From an uncultured Devosia sp. (GTDB taxonomy: Bacteria > Pseudomonadota > Alphaproteobacteria > Rhizobiales > Devosiaceae): a stretch of 63,036 bases of DNA. The translations under genes and the position numbers were made by a program. The notes beneath the pieces are model-generated. The model did no database searches and was not told where the DNA came from. It saw only the letters and a list, made by a program, of their open reading frames with translations. The stretch spans positions 1 through 63,036 of the forward strand of contig NZ_CAJXJS010000020.1 of the NCBI RefSeq assembly GCF_913055165.1, read 5' to 3'. Shown piece after piece: positions 26,706 through 35,824 of the stretch. Positions within the stretch are counted from its first letter, which is position 1; each line of letters begins with the position of its first letter.

Positions 26706-26818
26706 GGTCGTTCTTACCTCTACGCGCCTTCGGCCTTCGGGCCGCACTTGAACCCGGACTCTAGGGATCAAGCGTTACAAATGTCTCAATTGCCCAACCG
26801 GCATTGTCCGATCACGGT

Positions 26819-27880
26819 TCAGGCCGCCGATTTGAGCTTGACCAGGGCGTTGGCCAGCTTGGTCGCGATCTGTTCGACCGGTGCCTGCTCGACCACGGCC
26901 CCTTCTTCGAAAGCCACCCGCGGCATGCCGTAGACTAGCGCCGAAGCCTGGCTCTGCCCCACCGTATAGGCGCCGGCATCGCGCATCAGCTTGAGGCCGC
27001 GTGCCCCGTCCCGGCCCATGCCGGTCAGAATGGCCCCCACGGCCAGCGACCCCACGGTCCTGGCCACAGATTCAAACAGCACATCGACGCTGGGCCGATG
27101 GCCGCTCTCCAGGCCATCCTGGCTGAGCCGGCATTTGAGCTGTCCCGAGCTGCGCTCGACGCGCAGATGGTAGTCGCCGCGCGCCACATAGGCATGGCCC
27201 GGTTGCAGCACCATGCGGTCCTCGGCCTCCACCACCTTGAGCGCACAAAGCTCATCCAGTCGTGCCGCGAAGCGCCCGGTAAAGCCGGCCGGCATATGCT
27301 GGGCGATGACGACGGGCGGACAATCGGCCGGCATATCGCTGAGCACCGCGCGAATGGCCTCGACACCGCCGGTCGAAGCGCCAATGGCGATCAGGGCGCC
27401 GTCCGGTGCCGCCGCTGTCTTGAGCGCGGTCTTGGCCGTTTTGGGCGTTTCGGCGCGGCTGGCCGACCGGCCCCGCACATCCGACTTGGCCGCGGCCCGG
27501 ATCTTGTCCCGGAGGCCCACGCCGAATGCGTCGAGGCCGCCGGCAAATTCGGCACTCGGCTTGGCCACGAAATCGACCGCCCCCAGTTCCAGCGCCAGCA
27601 GGGTTTCGCTGGCCCCTTTCTTGGTCAGGGTCGAGACCATGACCACGGGCGTGGGCCGCAGACGCATGAGTTTTTCAAGAAAAGCTAGCCCGTTCATATT
27701 GGGCATCTCGATGTCGAGCGTCACCACATCGGGATTGAGTGTCTTGATCTTCTCGCGCGCATCAATGGGATCGGTGGCTGTGCCCACCACGTCGATGTCA
27801 CCATCCCGCGTCAGCATGCGGGCCAGAACCTCGCGGATAAGCGCCGAATCGTCGACGACCAGAACCTTGATGCTCATCAT
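26819..27880 (-). CDS. cheB: Chemotaxis protein-glutamate methylesterase/glutamine deamidase CheB
   Basis: This 353-residue protein has an N-terminal receiver domain (VLVVDDSALIRE, acceptor Asp in VVTLDIEMPNMNG) and a C-terminal methylesterase domain. The catalytic Ser is in AIGASTGGVEA, His in VIAQHMPAGFTGRF and Asp in LTGMGRDGARGL. Phosphorylated CheB removes methyl groups from receptor glutamates and so resets the receptors. It overlaps cheR by ATGA (27877-27880), a tight translational coupling of the two opposing adaptation enzymes. Two ATGs in tandem open the gene. Confidence 0.97.
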   Translation of the reverse strand: MMSIKVLVVDDSALIREVLARMLTRDGDIDVVGTATDPIDAREKIKTLNPDVVTLDIEMPNMNGLAFLEKLMRLRPTPVVMVSTLTKKGASETLLALELGAVDFVAKPSAEFAGGLDAFGVGLRDKIRAAAKSDVRGRSASRAETPKTAKTALKTAAAPDGALIAIGASTGGVEAIRAVLSDMPADCPPVVIAQHMPAGFTGRFAARLDELCALKVVEAEDRMVLQPGHAYVARGDYHLRVERSSGQLKCRLSQDGLESGHRPSVDVLFESVARTVGSLAVGAILTGMGRDGARGLKLMRDAGAYTVGQSQASALVYGMPRVAFEEGAVVEQAPVEQIATKLANALVKLKSAA

Positions 27881-28719
27881 GCAGCTCTTTTGTTCAGTTT
27901 TTCACGTGACTGGTAGATGGTTTTGCCGACCAGCCGGAAGCCTTCGCCGCCGGACCCCAGATTTTCCGAATGCCCGATATAGAGGAATCCCTCCGGGGCC
28001 AGCATCTGGGCGAAGCGGCCGAACATCTCGCCTTGCGTCGGCTTGTCGAAATAGATTGCCACATTACGGCAGAAGATGGCGTCGAACGGGCCTTTCATCG
28101 GCCAGGGGCCGATCAGGTTGAGCGGCTTGAAGGAGACCAGCTCGCGCACGGCGGCGGGAATGCGGACGGTCCCGTCGCCCAAGCGTTCAAATGGACGCGC
28201 CCGCTCGCTTGAGAGGCCGTTGAGCTCGCTGTCGGGATAAATTCCGCCGGCCGCCTTGGCCAGCACCGCGGTATCGATATCGGTCGCCAGCAGCTTGAAA
28301 TCCCAGCGCTTGAGCTCGGGAAAGGCGGTCAGCAGGTCCATGCCGATCGTATAGGGCTCCTGCCCGGTCGAGCAGCCCGCCGACCAGATCCGCAGCCGCG
28401 TGCCCCGCGGACGGGAAGCCATCAGCTCCCCGACATAGGCGCGCAAATGCTCGAAATGGTGATCCTCACGATAAAAGCGCGTGAGATTGGTGGTCAGGGC
28501 GTTGACGAAGTCCTGCCCGTCCTGGGCCGAGCCACTGCGTTCGAGATAATCGACATAGGCGTCGAAGCTTGGCAGCTTCAGGGCCCGGACGATCTTTGAA
28601 AGGCGGGAAACCACCAGCGTGCGCTTGGCCTCGCTCAGTGAAATACCCGCAACCTCATAGACCCGCGCCTTGATCCGAGCGAATTCCCGCTCGCTGAGGG
28701 CATATTCCCCCTGTTCCAT
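27877..28719 (-). CDS. cheR: Chemotaxis protein methyltransferase CheR
   Basis: This 280-residue SAM-dependent enzyme methylates receptor glutamates. It shows the N-terminal all-helical CheR domain, the LTTNLTRFYREDHHF segment that contacts receptor, the SAM site IWSAGCSTGQEPYT, LLATDIDTAVL and the closing DAIFCRNVAIYFD. Five receptors in this window end in an xWxxF pentapeptide that would recruit it. It sits 35 bp downstream of the PAS-transducer gene and overlaps cheB. The start is ATG 28719. Confidence 0.97.
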   Translation of the reverse strand: MEQGEYALSEREFARIKARVYEVAGISLSEAKRTLVVSRLSKIVRALKLPSFDAYVDYLERSGSAQDGQDFVNALTTNLTRFYREDHHFEHLRAYVGELMASRPRGTRLRIWSAGCSTGQEPYTIGMDLLTAFPELKRWDFKLLATDIDTAVLAKAAGGIYPDSELNGLSSERARPFERLGDGTVRIPAAVRELVSFKPLNLIGPWPMKGPFDAIFCRNVAIYFDKPTQGEMFGRFAQMLAPEGFLYIGHSENLGSGGEGFRLVGKTIYQSREKLNKRAA

Positions 28720-28754
28720 GCAACCACCCCTTTTGTGCCGGTTTTCTACCGGGT

Positions 28755-30305
28755 TCAGCTGGCAGCGCGCTGGTCGAACTCGATCTCCTGATCCTGCGGC
28801 TCGACCACCGGCTCAATGGCACCGGCCGGCGCGGTTTCGCGCACGGCTTTGGCCTCATCGGACGCAATAGTTGCCGAGCCATTGCTTAGATTGCGTAAAT
28901 TCTCCCTGAGAGCGGCCGTGATTTTTTGCAGCGCGCCGGCCTCGTCCAGACCGATCCGCGCCTGGGCCCGGCCCTTGTCGGCGATGATGCGGATATCCTT
29001 GGCGCTGCGATTGGTCACCTGCGCCAGCTGGCGCACCTCGTCGGCCACCACCGCAAAGCCGGCTCCTTTTTCACCGGCCCGGGCCGCTTCGACGGCCGCA
29101 TTGAGGGCCAAGAGATTGGTGCGGAAGGAAACATCCTCGATCCCGGCCGTCATGGTGTCGATTTCCTTGGCCATGCGATCAATCTCGCTGACCAGTGCGC
29201 GGGTGCGTCCGGCCGCCTCGTCCACCTTGGCAGCCAGGCCCTCGGCAACCTGATTGCGCTCCTCGGCCGTCCGCAGCTGTGCTTCCAGCCGCGCCATTTT
29301 TTCCACCCCGGCGGCCAGCGCCGCCCGCGCCGTCTCGGCCGATTTTTCGAGGTCGGCGGCACGAGCCTCGAACTGGGCCAGCAAGTCCTTGACTGATGCC
29401 AGCCGGGTTTCCAGCGCAACCCGCGCCTGCGCCTCGTCCCGCTGCTGTTCGTCGAGACCGGAGAACAGCTCAAGGATCATCTGTGCCTCGCCCGCCAGCG
29501 GCAGGGGCTCAAGGTGGCTGACCTCGCCCGCCAGCACCGCCCGCAATTGCAGGACCCCATTGTCGAGCGCCTCGAGCGCCCGGTTGACGTCACCCAATGC
29601 AGCCTGGCCGGCAACCGCATCCGCCTCGAAGCGGAACCCGGTCTGCCCCTGGCGCAGGGCCTCGAGCAGCAGATCGAAACGGTCATCCTCGATGAAATGT
29701 CCGGCCGGATTGAATTCCAGCGCATAGCGGCCCGAGGGCAGGGCCCGACGCTGCGCAATGAAGCGGCGGCCCGCCAGCAGCACCAGCGCTTCTTCCGGCG
29801 CGCCACCACCGCGCTCGAGATAGCCCTGGCCAAACAGCCCGTCGAGCGTCTCGCCCTCCACCGCCTTGGGCGCCAGGCGCTCCATGCCGCGGCTGGCCGT
29901 CAGAATGACTCCGTGCTCATCCACCACCAGCATGGGCGCATCGAGCAGGCCCAGGGCCGCGCGGAAATGATGGGCGCGATCCAACCGTTTGCCCAGGCGT
30001 TCGACAATACCGGCAATCGAAAGCACCTCGCCCGGCCGGTCTGAGAGGCCCGCAGCCTGCGCCACCGCCGCCAGTCGCTGTGCCTCACGCCGGTCGGCCA
30101 GATGTCCGGCCACCACGCTCCCGGCGATGGCCAGGCCCGCGAGGCTGCCAACCGCGGCAAACCAGTTTGGCCCGGGTCCCAGAGCCAGCAGCAGGCCACC
30201 GGCAGCCGCGCCAGCAACTGTCCACAATCCACTTGCGGCCAGCATAAGCCGCATGCCCCGCCTTGGGGCTCGCGAATCAACAGTAAAGACGGCTCGGTCC
30301 GACAT
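28755..30305 (-). CDS. Membrane-anchored PAS-domain MCP-like transducer
   Basis: This 516-residue protein has two closely spaced membrane helices (about 19-42 and 48-68) with no real periplasmic domain. A PAS-like region follows (about 112-205; [20 protein letters not shown]), then a long coiled coil (270-360) and a signalling domain with tip [20 protein letters not shown]. That tip differs in detail from the tandem receptors (Arg for Gln, [19 protein letters not shown]), so it belongs to another MCP lineage. No CheR tether is present; the C-terminus is acidic (EFDQRAAS). It lies between cheD and cheR, where rhizobial che operons often carry a dedicated transducer, and likely monitors internal energy or redox state. 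Confidence 0.9.
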   Translation of the reverse strand: MSDRAVFTVDSRAPRRGMRLMLAASGLWTVAGAAAGGLLLALGPGPNWFAAVGSLAGLAIAGSVVAGHLADRREAQRLAAVAQAAGLSDRPGEVLSIAGIVERLGKRLDRAHHFRAALGLLDAPMLVVDEHGVILTASRGMERLAPKAVEGETLDGLFGQGYLERGGGAPEEALVLLAGRRFIAQRRALPSGRYALEFNPAGHFIEDDRFDLLLEALRQGQTGFRFEADAVAGQAALGDVNRALEALDNGVLQLRAVLAGEVSHLEPLPLAGEAQMILELFSGLDEQQRDEAQARVALETRLASVKDLLAQFEARAADLEKSAETARAALAAGVEKMARLEAQLRTAEERNQVAEGLAAKVDEAAGRTRALVSEIDRMAKEIDTMTAGIEDVSFRTNLLALNAAVEAARAGEKGAGFAVVADEVRQLAQVTNRSAKDIRIIADKGRAQARIGLDEAGALQKITAALRENLRNLSNGSATIASDEAKAVRETAPAGAIEPVVEPQDQEIEFDQRAAS

Positions 30306-30327
30306 GATCGGACCCTATCTGCAGAAT

Positions 30328-30335
30328 GGTTAACC
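30328..30335 (-). promoter_or_regulatory. Palindromic GGTTAACC motif upstream of the PAS transducer
   Basis: GGTTAACC lies 23-30 bp before ATG 30305 and belongs to the recurring TTAACC element of the chemotaxis locus. Binding factor unknown. Confidence 0.35.
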
Positions 30336-30396
30336 AAGTCTGTAAAGCGGGGAGGGCCGGTAAGACTTTCGTAAGCCGGCCCACCGGCGCGAAAAA

Positions 30397-30987
30397 CTAG
30401 AACAGTTCGATATCGTCCACCGGTGCCGGCACCACCACGCGACGGCGGGCGATCGCCATTTCTTCCTGTGCCACATTGGCACCGGCATCGCTATCCAGGC
30501 GCTTGACGAAGGCCCGGCCCGAATGCGGCTTGAACAGCACGCGCCGGGCAAAGGTTCCGCCCAGATCCTCGCTCAGGGCCACATAGCCTTCATCGGCCAG
30601 GAACTGGCGGACGAACTCAATGTTCTTGGCCCCCACATCGTCCAGCGCCGCATTGATCTTGCCGCCGCCGAACACCTTGATTTCAAGGTTGGCTTTCTTG
30701 CCCGTTCCCTGGCTCAGCACCTTGTTGATCAATTGTTCCATGGCAAAGGCGCCGTAGCGGGCCGAGGCCCCATACCGATCCTTGGCCGAACCCGACTGCT
30801 CGGCGAGCAGGAAGTGGTTCATGCCCCCCACCAGGGCGACCTTGTCGCGCACGCAGGCCGAAATGCACGACCCAAGCACCGTGGAAAATGTGATGTCCGC
30901 AGCATTGGAGACATGGCAGTCGCCTTGGTGGACTGTGGTCACCACCCCGCGATCGAATTCGGGTGGCAGGGAATTGCTCAGGGCCAT
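30397..30987 (-). CDS. cheD: Chemoreceptor glutamine deamidase CheD
   Basis: This 196-residue protein carries the CheD catalytic pair with the correct spacing: Cys41 in STVLGSCISAC and His58 in GGMNHFLL, 17 residues apart as in the characterised family. CheD hydrolyses specific receptor glutamines to glutamates and can also interact with a CheY phosphatase of the CheC/CheX type. The C-terminal end DDIELF resembles that of the divergent CheT-like protein (GDAELF). It is longer than the usual about 160 residues through N- and C-terminal extensions. It is the first gene of the cheD-PAS transducer-cheR-cheB-cheY group. Confidence 0.95.
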   Translation of the reverse strand: MALSNSLPPEFDRGVVTTVHQGDCHVSNAADITFSTVLGSCISACVRDKVALVGGMNHFLLAEQSGSAKDRYGASARYGAFAMEQLINKVLSQGTGKKANLEIKVFGGGKINAALDDVGAKNIEFVRQFLADEGYVALSEDLGGTFARRVLFKPHSGRAFVKRLDSDAGANVAQEEMAIARRRVVVPAPVDDIELF

Positions 30988-31040
30988 GTCGTGTTCATCT
31001 ACCTCTACGGGCGAATTGTCCCCATGGTAGAATTAAACTC

Positions 31041-31057
31041 GTTAGCCAATTGCTAAC
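31041..31057. promoter_or_regulatory. Inverted repeat in the cheD/cheT divergent promoter region
   Basis: GTTAGC, five bases (CAATT) and GCTAAC form a perfect 6-bp dyad, 54 bp from the cheD start and 96 bp from the start of the divergent gene. It resembles the TTAGCAATT...TTAAAC element before the STAS-cheY unit. A regulator dimer site is inferred. Confidence 0.45.
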
Positions 31058-31152
31058 CACGACGGACGAGTTCGCTGGTCACCAATGATTCAGCAAGGGG
31101 AGGTTTAGAAATAGGCCTATAGGGTGATGGCAACGGGGCTAGGAAACTATCA

Positions 31153-31506
31153 ATGTCACTGCAGAAACTCGCACGAGAACTGGACGAGACGGCGCGGCAA
31201 ACCGCTTCCATGCTAGAAGGCATCACCGAAGCGCTTGAAATGCTCGCCGACAAGCAGCTCAGCAAGGACCCGACGGTTCGTCAGGCCGTGCAGCACATCA
31301 TCACCGCGCTTCAGGGCCAGGACCGCATCGAGCAACGCTGCCACAATATGGCGCTGGCCGTACGCCAGTTCGCCCTGCTGCCGCCCACCGCCCCTGATTC
31401 GGTCTATGACGAAATCTGGGCCAGCCTGACGCTGGATGAATTGCGCGTCCCGGCTCTCTCCGGCATCGCTGCTCACCAGGCCCACGGGGACGCCGAACTC
31501 TTCTAG
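31153..31506 (+). CDS. Candidate CheT/CheZ-like chemotaxis phosphatase
   Basis: This 117-residue helical protein is the only chemotaxis-linked gene on the + strand and is divergent from cheD. Its core, TALQGQDRIEQRCHNM, contains DxxxQ (Asp57, Gln61) in a helix, the catalytic arrangement of CheZ-type CheY phosphatases (DLTGQ in CheZ). Small proteins beside cheD in rhizobial che operons (called CheT) have this motif and have been linked to CheY-P dephosphorylation; I rely on memory for that. No cheZ or cheC is otherwise present. The C-terminus GDAELF echoes CheD. AGGAAAC is upstream of ATG 31153 and a terminator follows. Function is an inference from motif and place. Confidence 0.72.
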   Translation: MSLQKLARELDETARQTASMLEGITEALEMLADKQLSKDPTVRQAVQHIITALQGQDRIEQRCHNMALAVRQFALLPPTAPDSVYDEIWASLTLDELRVPALSGIAAHQAHGDAELF

Positions 31507-31532
31507 CCTCCCGCCCGACCCGTCCGGCACGC

Positions 31533-31553
31533 GGCGCCTCTGGCGCCTTTTTG
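31533..31553 (+). terminator. Rho-independent terminator of the CheT-like gene
   Basis: GGCGCC, a 3-nt loop and GGCGCC followed by TTTTT, 27 bp after the stop codon. Confidence 0.8.
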
Positions 31554-31597
31554 CGTTTGACCCGGCGGTCATGCAGGCGCCTCTGCCTGCGGCGTTC

Positions 31598-32638
31598 CTA
31601 GAAGCGGTCGATGACGATGGCGCCAACGGCGGTGAACTGGTCCATGGTCGTCAACGCCTGGGGCGCCTCGGCCAGACTGATCCTCTTGCCCACCAAACGC
31701 GCGGGGTCGAGCTTGCCAGATTGCACCATGTCGAGCATGGCGCCGTAACGATGCGCCTGCATGCCATGGCTGCCCAGCAATTCCAGCTCCCAGCCGATGA
31801 CCTTGGCCATGGGCACCTGCGGCCGGGCATGGTCGGCCAGCATCAGACCCACCTGGATATGCTTGCCGCGCCGGCGCAGATTCTGCACCGAATTGAAGCA
31901 GGTGACGGGGTGGCCCAGCGCGTCCAGCGACACATGGGCGCCGCCTCCCGTGATCTCCATCACCGCCTCGGCCACATCGGCCACCTCGGCACCATTGACG
32001 GTGGCGGCCGCGCCCAGCGACTGGGCCAGGGCCAGCTTCTCTTCAGCAATATCGACCGCCACCACATTGGCACCGATGGCATTGGCGATCATCACGGCGG
32101 AAAGGCCCACGCCCCCGCAACCATGCACCGCCACCCATTGGCCGGCCCCCGCTTTGCCCTGGTCGACCACCGCGCGGAAGGCGGTGGCAAAGCGGCAGCC
32201 CAGGCTCGCCGCGGTGGAAAAATCCATGGCTTCGGGCAGAGCGACAAGGTTCAAATCGGCCCGGTGGATGGCTACATATTCGGCGAACGAGCCCCAATGG
32301 GTAAAGCCAGGCTGAAACTGGTTCTCGCACACCTGCTGGTGTCCGGCGTGGCACTCCGGGCAATGGCCGCAGCCACCCACAAAGGGCACCGTGACGCGAT
32401 CACCGAGCCGCCAGCGGCTGACATCCTTGCCCAGCGCGACGATGACGCCGGCTAGTTCATGGCCCGGCACATGCGGAAGCGTGATGTCGGTGTCATGCCC
32501 CATCCAGCCATGCCAATCGCTGCGGCAGACGCCGGTGGCTTCCACCTTGACCACCACGCCATGCGGGGGTGGCGTCGGGTCATCCACGGAAACCAGTTTG
32601 GGGGTCTGCCCAAAGGTTTCGAACAAAACGGCTTTCAC
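31598..32638 (-). CDS. Zinc-dependent alcohol dehydrogenase (MDR family)
   Basis: This 346-residue enzyme starts at GTG 32638 with GGAG 5 nt upstream. It has the catalytic-zinc ligands ([10 protein letters not shown] and GHE in HVPGHELAG), the structural-zinc cluster ([15 protein letters not shown]) and the NAD-binding site [20 protein letters not shown]. It oxidises an alcohol or reduces an aldehyde with NAD; the substrate is unknown. It is inserted between cheW and the cheD/cheT pair and has no evident role in chemotaxis, so it interrupts the che gene order. The product is soluble and of normal family length. Confidence 0.93.
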   Translation of the reverse strand: MKAVLFETFGQTPKLVSVDDPTPPPHGVVVKVEATGVCRSDWHGWMGHDTDITLPHVPGHELAGVIVALGKDVSRWRLGDRVTVPFVGGCGHCPECHAGHQQVCENQFQPGFTHWGSFAEYVAIHRADLNLVALPEAMDFSTAASLGCRFATAFRAVVDQGKAGAGQWVAVHGCGGVGLSAVMIANAIGANVVAVDIAEEKLALAQSLGAAATVNGAEVADVAEAVMEITGGGAHVSLDALGHPVTCFNSVQNLRRRGKHIQVGLMLADHARPQVPMAKVIGWELELLGSHGMQAHRYGAMLDMVQSGKLDPARLVGKRISLAEAPQALTTMDQFTAVGAIVIDRF

Positions 32639-32771
32639 TTCGGCTCCTCTGCAACGGCCACTGTGCTTGCCGCGATCCTATAGACTGGTGGCTCCGTGGC
32701 AGCGACAAATTCTTTGGAAGCGCAGCTCCGCCTGTGGAAGGCGCCAGTGAAAGGGCATTCCAGCGGAAGAC

Positions 32772-32793
32772 AAAAAAGGCGCCTTTCGGCGCC
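32772..32793 (-). terminator. Rho-independent terminator of cheW
   Basis: GGCGCC, loop GAAA (minus strand) and GGCGCC followed by TTTTTT, 30 bp after the cheW stop codon. It marks the 3' end of the STAS-cheY-cheA-cheW operon. Confidence 0.85.
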
Positions 32794-32822
32794 CTTCTCG
32801 AATGCTCTGTCGATGGGTAGCT

Positions 32823-33311
32823 CTAGCCGTCCATCTTGGCGCCGCTGACCACGGCATGCAGGTCGATCAGGCCAACCATGCGGCTGTCATGGGTGACAAT
32901 GCCGTTGAGCAGCTCGGTATCGATGGAATTGCCTTCCGGCACATTGTGGATTTCGTCGCGGTTGACGGTGAGGATATCGGAAACCGCGTCCACCAGGATG
33001 CCGACCCATTTGTCACCCACGCTCATCACCACCACCACATGGTTCTTGGTGGGCGAGGTCTGGCCGTCGCCAAAGCGGGCGCGCAGGTCGAAGATGGGCA
33101 CGATCGTGCCGCGCAGATTGATCACGCCGCGGACGAATTCGCGGGTATTGGGCAGCGGGGTGGCCCCATTCCAGGCGCGGATTTCGCGCACTGTGGTGAT
33201 CTCCACGCCATAGGTCTGCTCGCCGATCGAGAAAGCGATCAGCTGCAAGGTGTTCTGTCCGGCAATTGCCGACTTGTCGCTCATATCGTCGCGAAGGCTC
33301 AGCGCTTCCAT
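32823..33311 (-). CDS. cheW: Chemotaxis coupling protein CheW
   Basis: This 162-residue double SH3-like adaptor links receptors to CheA. Typical motifs are FSIGEQTYGVEITTVREI, LPNTREFVRGVINLRGTIVP, VVVVMSVGDKWVGILVDAVSDI and a C-terminal GIVTHDSRMVGLIDL. It lies 97 bp downstream of cheA on the same strand and is followed by a terminator. A second ATG (MSDKSAIAG, 33284) would give a shorter N-terminus; AAGGCGAG precedes ATG 33311. Confidence 0.96.
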   Translation of the reverse strand: MEALSLRDDMSDKSAIAGQNTLQLIAFSIGEQTYGVEITTVREIRAWNGATPLPNTREFVRGVINLRGTIVPIFDLRARFGDGQTSPTKNHVVVVMSVGDKWVGILVDAVSDILTVNRDEIHNVPEGNSIDTELLNGIVTHDSRMVGLIDLHAVVSGAKMDG

Positions 33312-33382
33312 CTTTCTCGCCTTTTCATGCCGCCCGTCCTGGGCGCTTTCTTCCAGTCTAATGCGCCAATCGACGCCAATGT

Positions 33383-33388
33383 GTTAAC
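33383..33388 (-). promoter_or_regulatory. GTTAAC motif before cheW
   Basis: A palindromic GTTAAC lies about 72 bp before ATG 33311 in the cheA-cheW gap and matches the recurring element of this locus, hinting at an internal promoter for cheW. Confidence 0.3.
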
Positions 33389-33408
33389 GGGGCCTCGCGG
33401 TGCGCCCC

Positions 33409-35781
33409 TTAGGCGGCGTTCTGGCGCAGATGCGTGGTTCTGAGGCCCTGCACGTCCACGATCAGCGCCACGTTGCCATCGCCCAATATGGTGCCGCCGG
33501 CGATGCCTTCGACGCTTTCGAAGTTTTCCTCGAGCGACTTGATCACCACCTGCTGCTGGCCGATGATATCGTCCACCACCAGGGCGACCTTCTGATTGCC
33601 CTCTGCCTCGCACAAGACCACGAACTGATCGTCCGGGTTCTGCTGGCTGGTGAGGTCGAAACGCTGTGCCAGGTCGATGACCTGCACATATTCGCCGCGC
33701 ACCTGCAGCACCCGGCCGCCCGATGGCACGCGCTCAAAACTGGCGCGCGAGCACTGCATGGTTTCAACGATCGAGGAGAGCGGCACCACATAGGGGCCGC
33801 CACCGACCTTGACCAGCATGACGTCCAGCACCGCCAGGGTCAGCGGCAGCCTCAAGGTCATGCGGCAGCCCTTGCCGGTCCAGCTGCGCACATGCACCGA
33901 GCCGCCGATTTTCTTGATATTGGAGAGCACCACGTCCATGCCGACGCCGCGCCCGGAAATGTCGCTCACCGCCTCGGCAGTCGAGAAGCCGGGCGCAAAG
34001 ATCAGCTGGTCGATCTGCTCGTCGGTCGGCGTGAAATCGGGCGCCACAATTCCCTTGTCGCGGGCCAGGCCGAGCACGCGCTCGCGATTGATGCCGGCGC
34101 CGTCATCCTCGACCACGATCAGAATATTGCCCCCGGCCTGCTCGGCCGACAGACGGATCGTGCCGGTCTCGGGCTTGCCTGCTGCCAGGCGCTTTTCCGG
34201 GCTTTCGATACCATGATCGGCCGAATTGCGGATCATATGCGTCAGCGGATCGGACAATTGCTCGATCACCGTCTTGTCGATCTCGGTGTTCTCGCCAATC
34301 GTCTCGAGCTTGATCTTCTTGGAGGTCTTGCTGGCCAGCTCGCGCACCAGGCGCGGCATGCGGGAAAAGACCGATTTGACCGGCTGGGCGCGGATGGCCA
34401 TCACCGAATCCTGTAGCCCGCGCGTGGTCTGGGCCAGAACCTCAAGACCGCGCACCAGTTCGGTGTAGCGCGCGCGCAAGGTCTCATCCATTTGCTGGGT
34501 CAGCATCGATTGGGTGATCACCAGCTCGCCCACCATGTTGACCACGCGGTCAACCTTGTCCAGGTCGACGCGGATCGACTGCACACCGACCGAGCGGCTG
34601 CCATTGTCTTCGCTGTCACCGCCAGCGGCGGGCGCCGGAGCGGCGACAGGCTTGGCCGCGGCCGTGGCTGCTGGCGGTGTGTCCGCTTTCGGTGCCTTGG
34701 CGGCTGGCGCCGGGGCAATTTCCTCGGCCAGGGCGGCAAAGCTCAGGCCCGGAGCCTCCTCGAAGCTGTCCTGTGCGCCCACTGCCGGGGCCGCCGGCTC
34801 GGGTGCAAAGCTGGCAAGTGGGGCCACCGGTTCGCTCGGCTGGGCCACTTCCTCTTCGGTCAGCGCCAGCAGGCTCGACAGATCGGGTTCATCGCTGGCG
34901 GGCGCATCGGTATTATCGGCGGCCGGTTCCGCAGCGGCCGCAGCCAGCCCGGGCACCGCACCGGCCTGGGCGATGATGATGTCGCAATCGCCCTCGACGA
35001 ATTCGAACACCTCGCGGATCGCATCCTCGCCGAGGTCCGGCGCTACTAGGGTGATCTCCCAGGCACAATAGACCGCAAAGGGTTCGAAATCGGAAAGCGG
35101 GGGCACCTCGCCCAAGACCGCTCGCACCTGCATTTCGCCCAGCGCCGCCAGTTCCCGGAACAGCAGCAGGGGGTCATTGGCGCGGGCATAGAGCGCGCGA
35201 TGGGGTGTGAAGCGGATCTCCCACTGGCCTTCGGCAGCGGTCATCGGGGCGGCATCGAACACATCCTCGACCGGCGCTTCGCCATTGGCCTTGGGCGCCT
35301 CAAGATCGACCATGACCGGGGTGAATTCGATGTCGAAATCCTCGATCACTTCACCATCGGCCTCGGCTTCCTCGCCGCCGGCATCGCTGGCCGTTTCCCC
35401 CCTGGCGATGGCGTCGAAGCGGGTTTTTTCCTCCGCACCGTAGTCGGCAGGCAGCGCCTCGCCGGTCTGGGCGGCATTGACGTGATCGGCGACGATGTCA
35501 TTGGCGCGGATGCACAGATGCACCACGTCGTCGGTCAGTTCCACGCGGCCGTCGCGCACATAGTCGAGCAGGGTTTCATAGGCATGGGCAAAGCCCACCA
35601 GCGCCGAAAAGCCGAAAGCGCCGGCGCCGCCCTTGATCGAATGAATGGCCCGGAACACCGCGTTGAGCCGGTCGGAGCCGCGCTCGCCCTCTTCAATGGC
35701 GGCGAATTGTTCCTCAAGCTCAGTGAGCAGCTCGGAACATTCGTCGAAATAGGTGGCCTTGAAGTCGTCGAGATCACTCAT
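33409..35781 (-). CDS. cheA: Chemotaxis histidine kinase CheA
   Basis: This 790-residue kinase begins with an Hpt domain (phospho-acceptor His47 in AVFRAIHSIKGGAGAFGF). A P2-like region near residues 185-290 (WEIRFTPHRALYARANDPLL) should bind CheY/CheB. A long Ala/Pro/Glu linker follows, then the dimerisation helices, the ATPase domain (N box HMIRNSADHGIE, G1 VEDDGAGI, G2 DISGRGVGMDVV) and a C-terminal CheW-like domain (GPYVVPLSSIVETM). It receives receptor signals through CheW and phosphorylates CheY and CheB. It is 43 bp downstream of cheY. All catalytic elements appear intact. Confidence 0.97.
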   Translation of the reverse strand: MSDLDDFKATYFDECSELLTELEEQFAAIEEGERGSDRLNAVFRAIHSIKGGAGAFGFSALVGFAHAYETLLDYVRDGRVELTDDVVHLCIRANDIVADHVNAAQTGEALPADYGAEEKTRFDAIARGETASDAGGEEAEADGEVIEDFDIEFTPVMVDLEAPKANGEAPVEDVFDAAPMTAAEGQWEIRFTPHRALYARANDPLLLFRELAALGEMQVRAVLGEVPPLSDFEPFAVYCAWEITLVAPDLGEDAIREVFEFVEGDCDIIIAQAGAVPGLAAAAAEPAADNTDAPASDEPDLSSLLALTEEEVAQPSEPVAPLASFAPEPAAPAVGAQDSFEEAPGLSFAALAEEIAPAPAAKAPKADTPPAATAAAKPVAAPAPAAGGDSEDNGSRSVGVQSIRVDLDKVDRVVNMVGELVITQSMLTQQMDETLRARYTELVRGLEVLAQTTRGLQDSVMAIRAQPVKSVFSRMPRLVRELASKTSKKIKLETIGENTEIDKTVIEQLSDPLTHMIRNSADHGIESPEKRLAAGKPETGTIRLSAEQAGGNILIVVEDDGAGINRERVLGLARDKGIVAPDFTPTDEQIDQLIFAPGFSTAEAVSDISGRGVGMDVVLSNIKKIGGSVHVRSWTGKGCRMTLRLPLTLAVLDVMLVKVGGGPYVVPLSSIVETMQCSRASFERVPSGGRVLQVRGEYVQVIDLAQRFDLTSQQNPDDQFVVLCEAEGNQKVALVVDDIIGQQQVVIKSLEENFESVEGIAGGTILGDGNVALIVDVQGLRTTHLRQNAA

Positions 35782-35824
35782 TCTCTATGCTTCCAACCCT
35801 TCTGGGTCCGCTGTTTTTCTTGGT

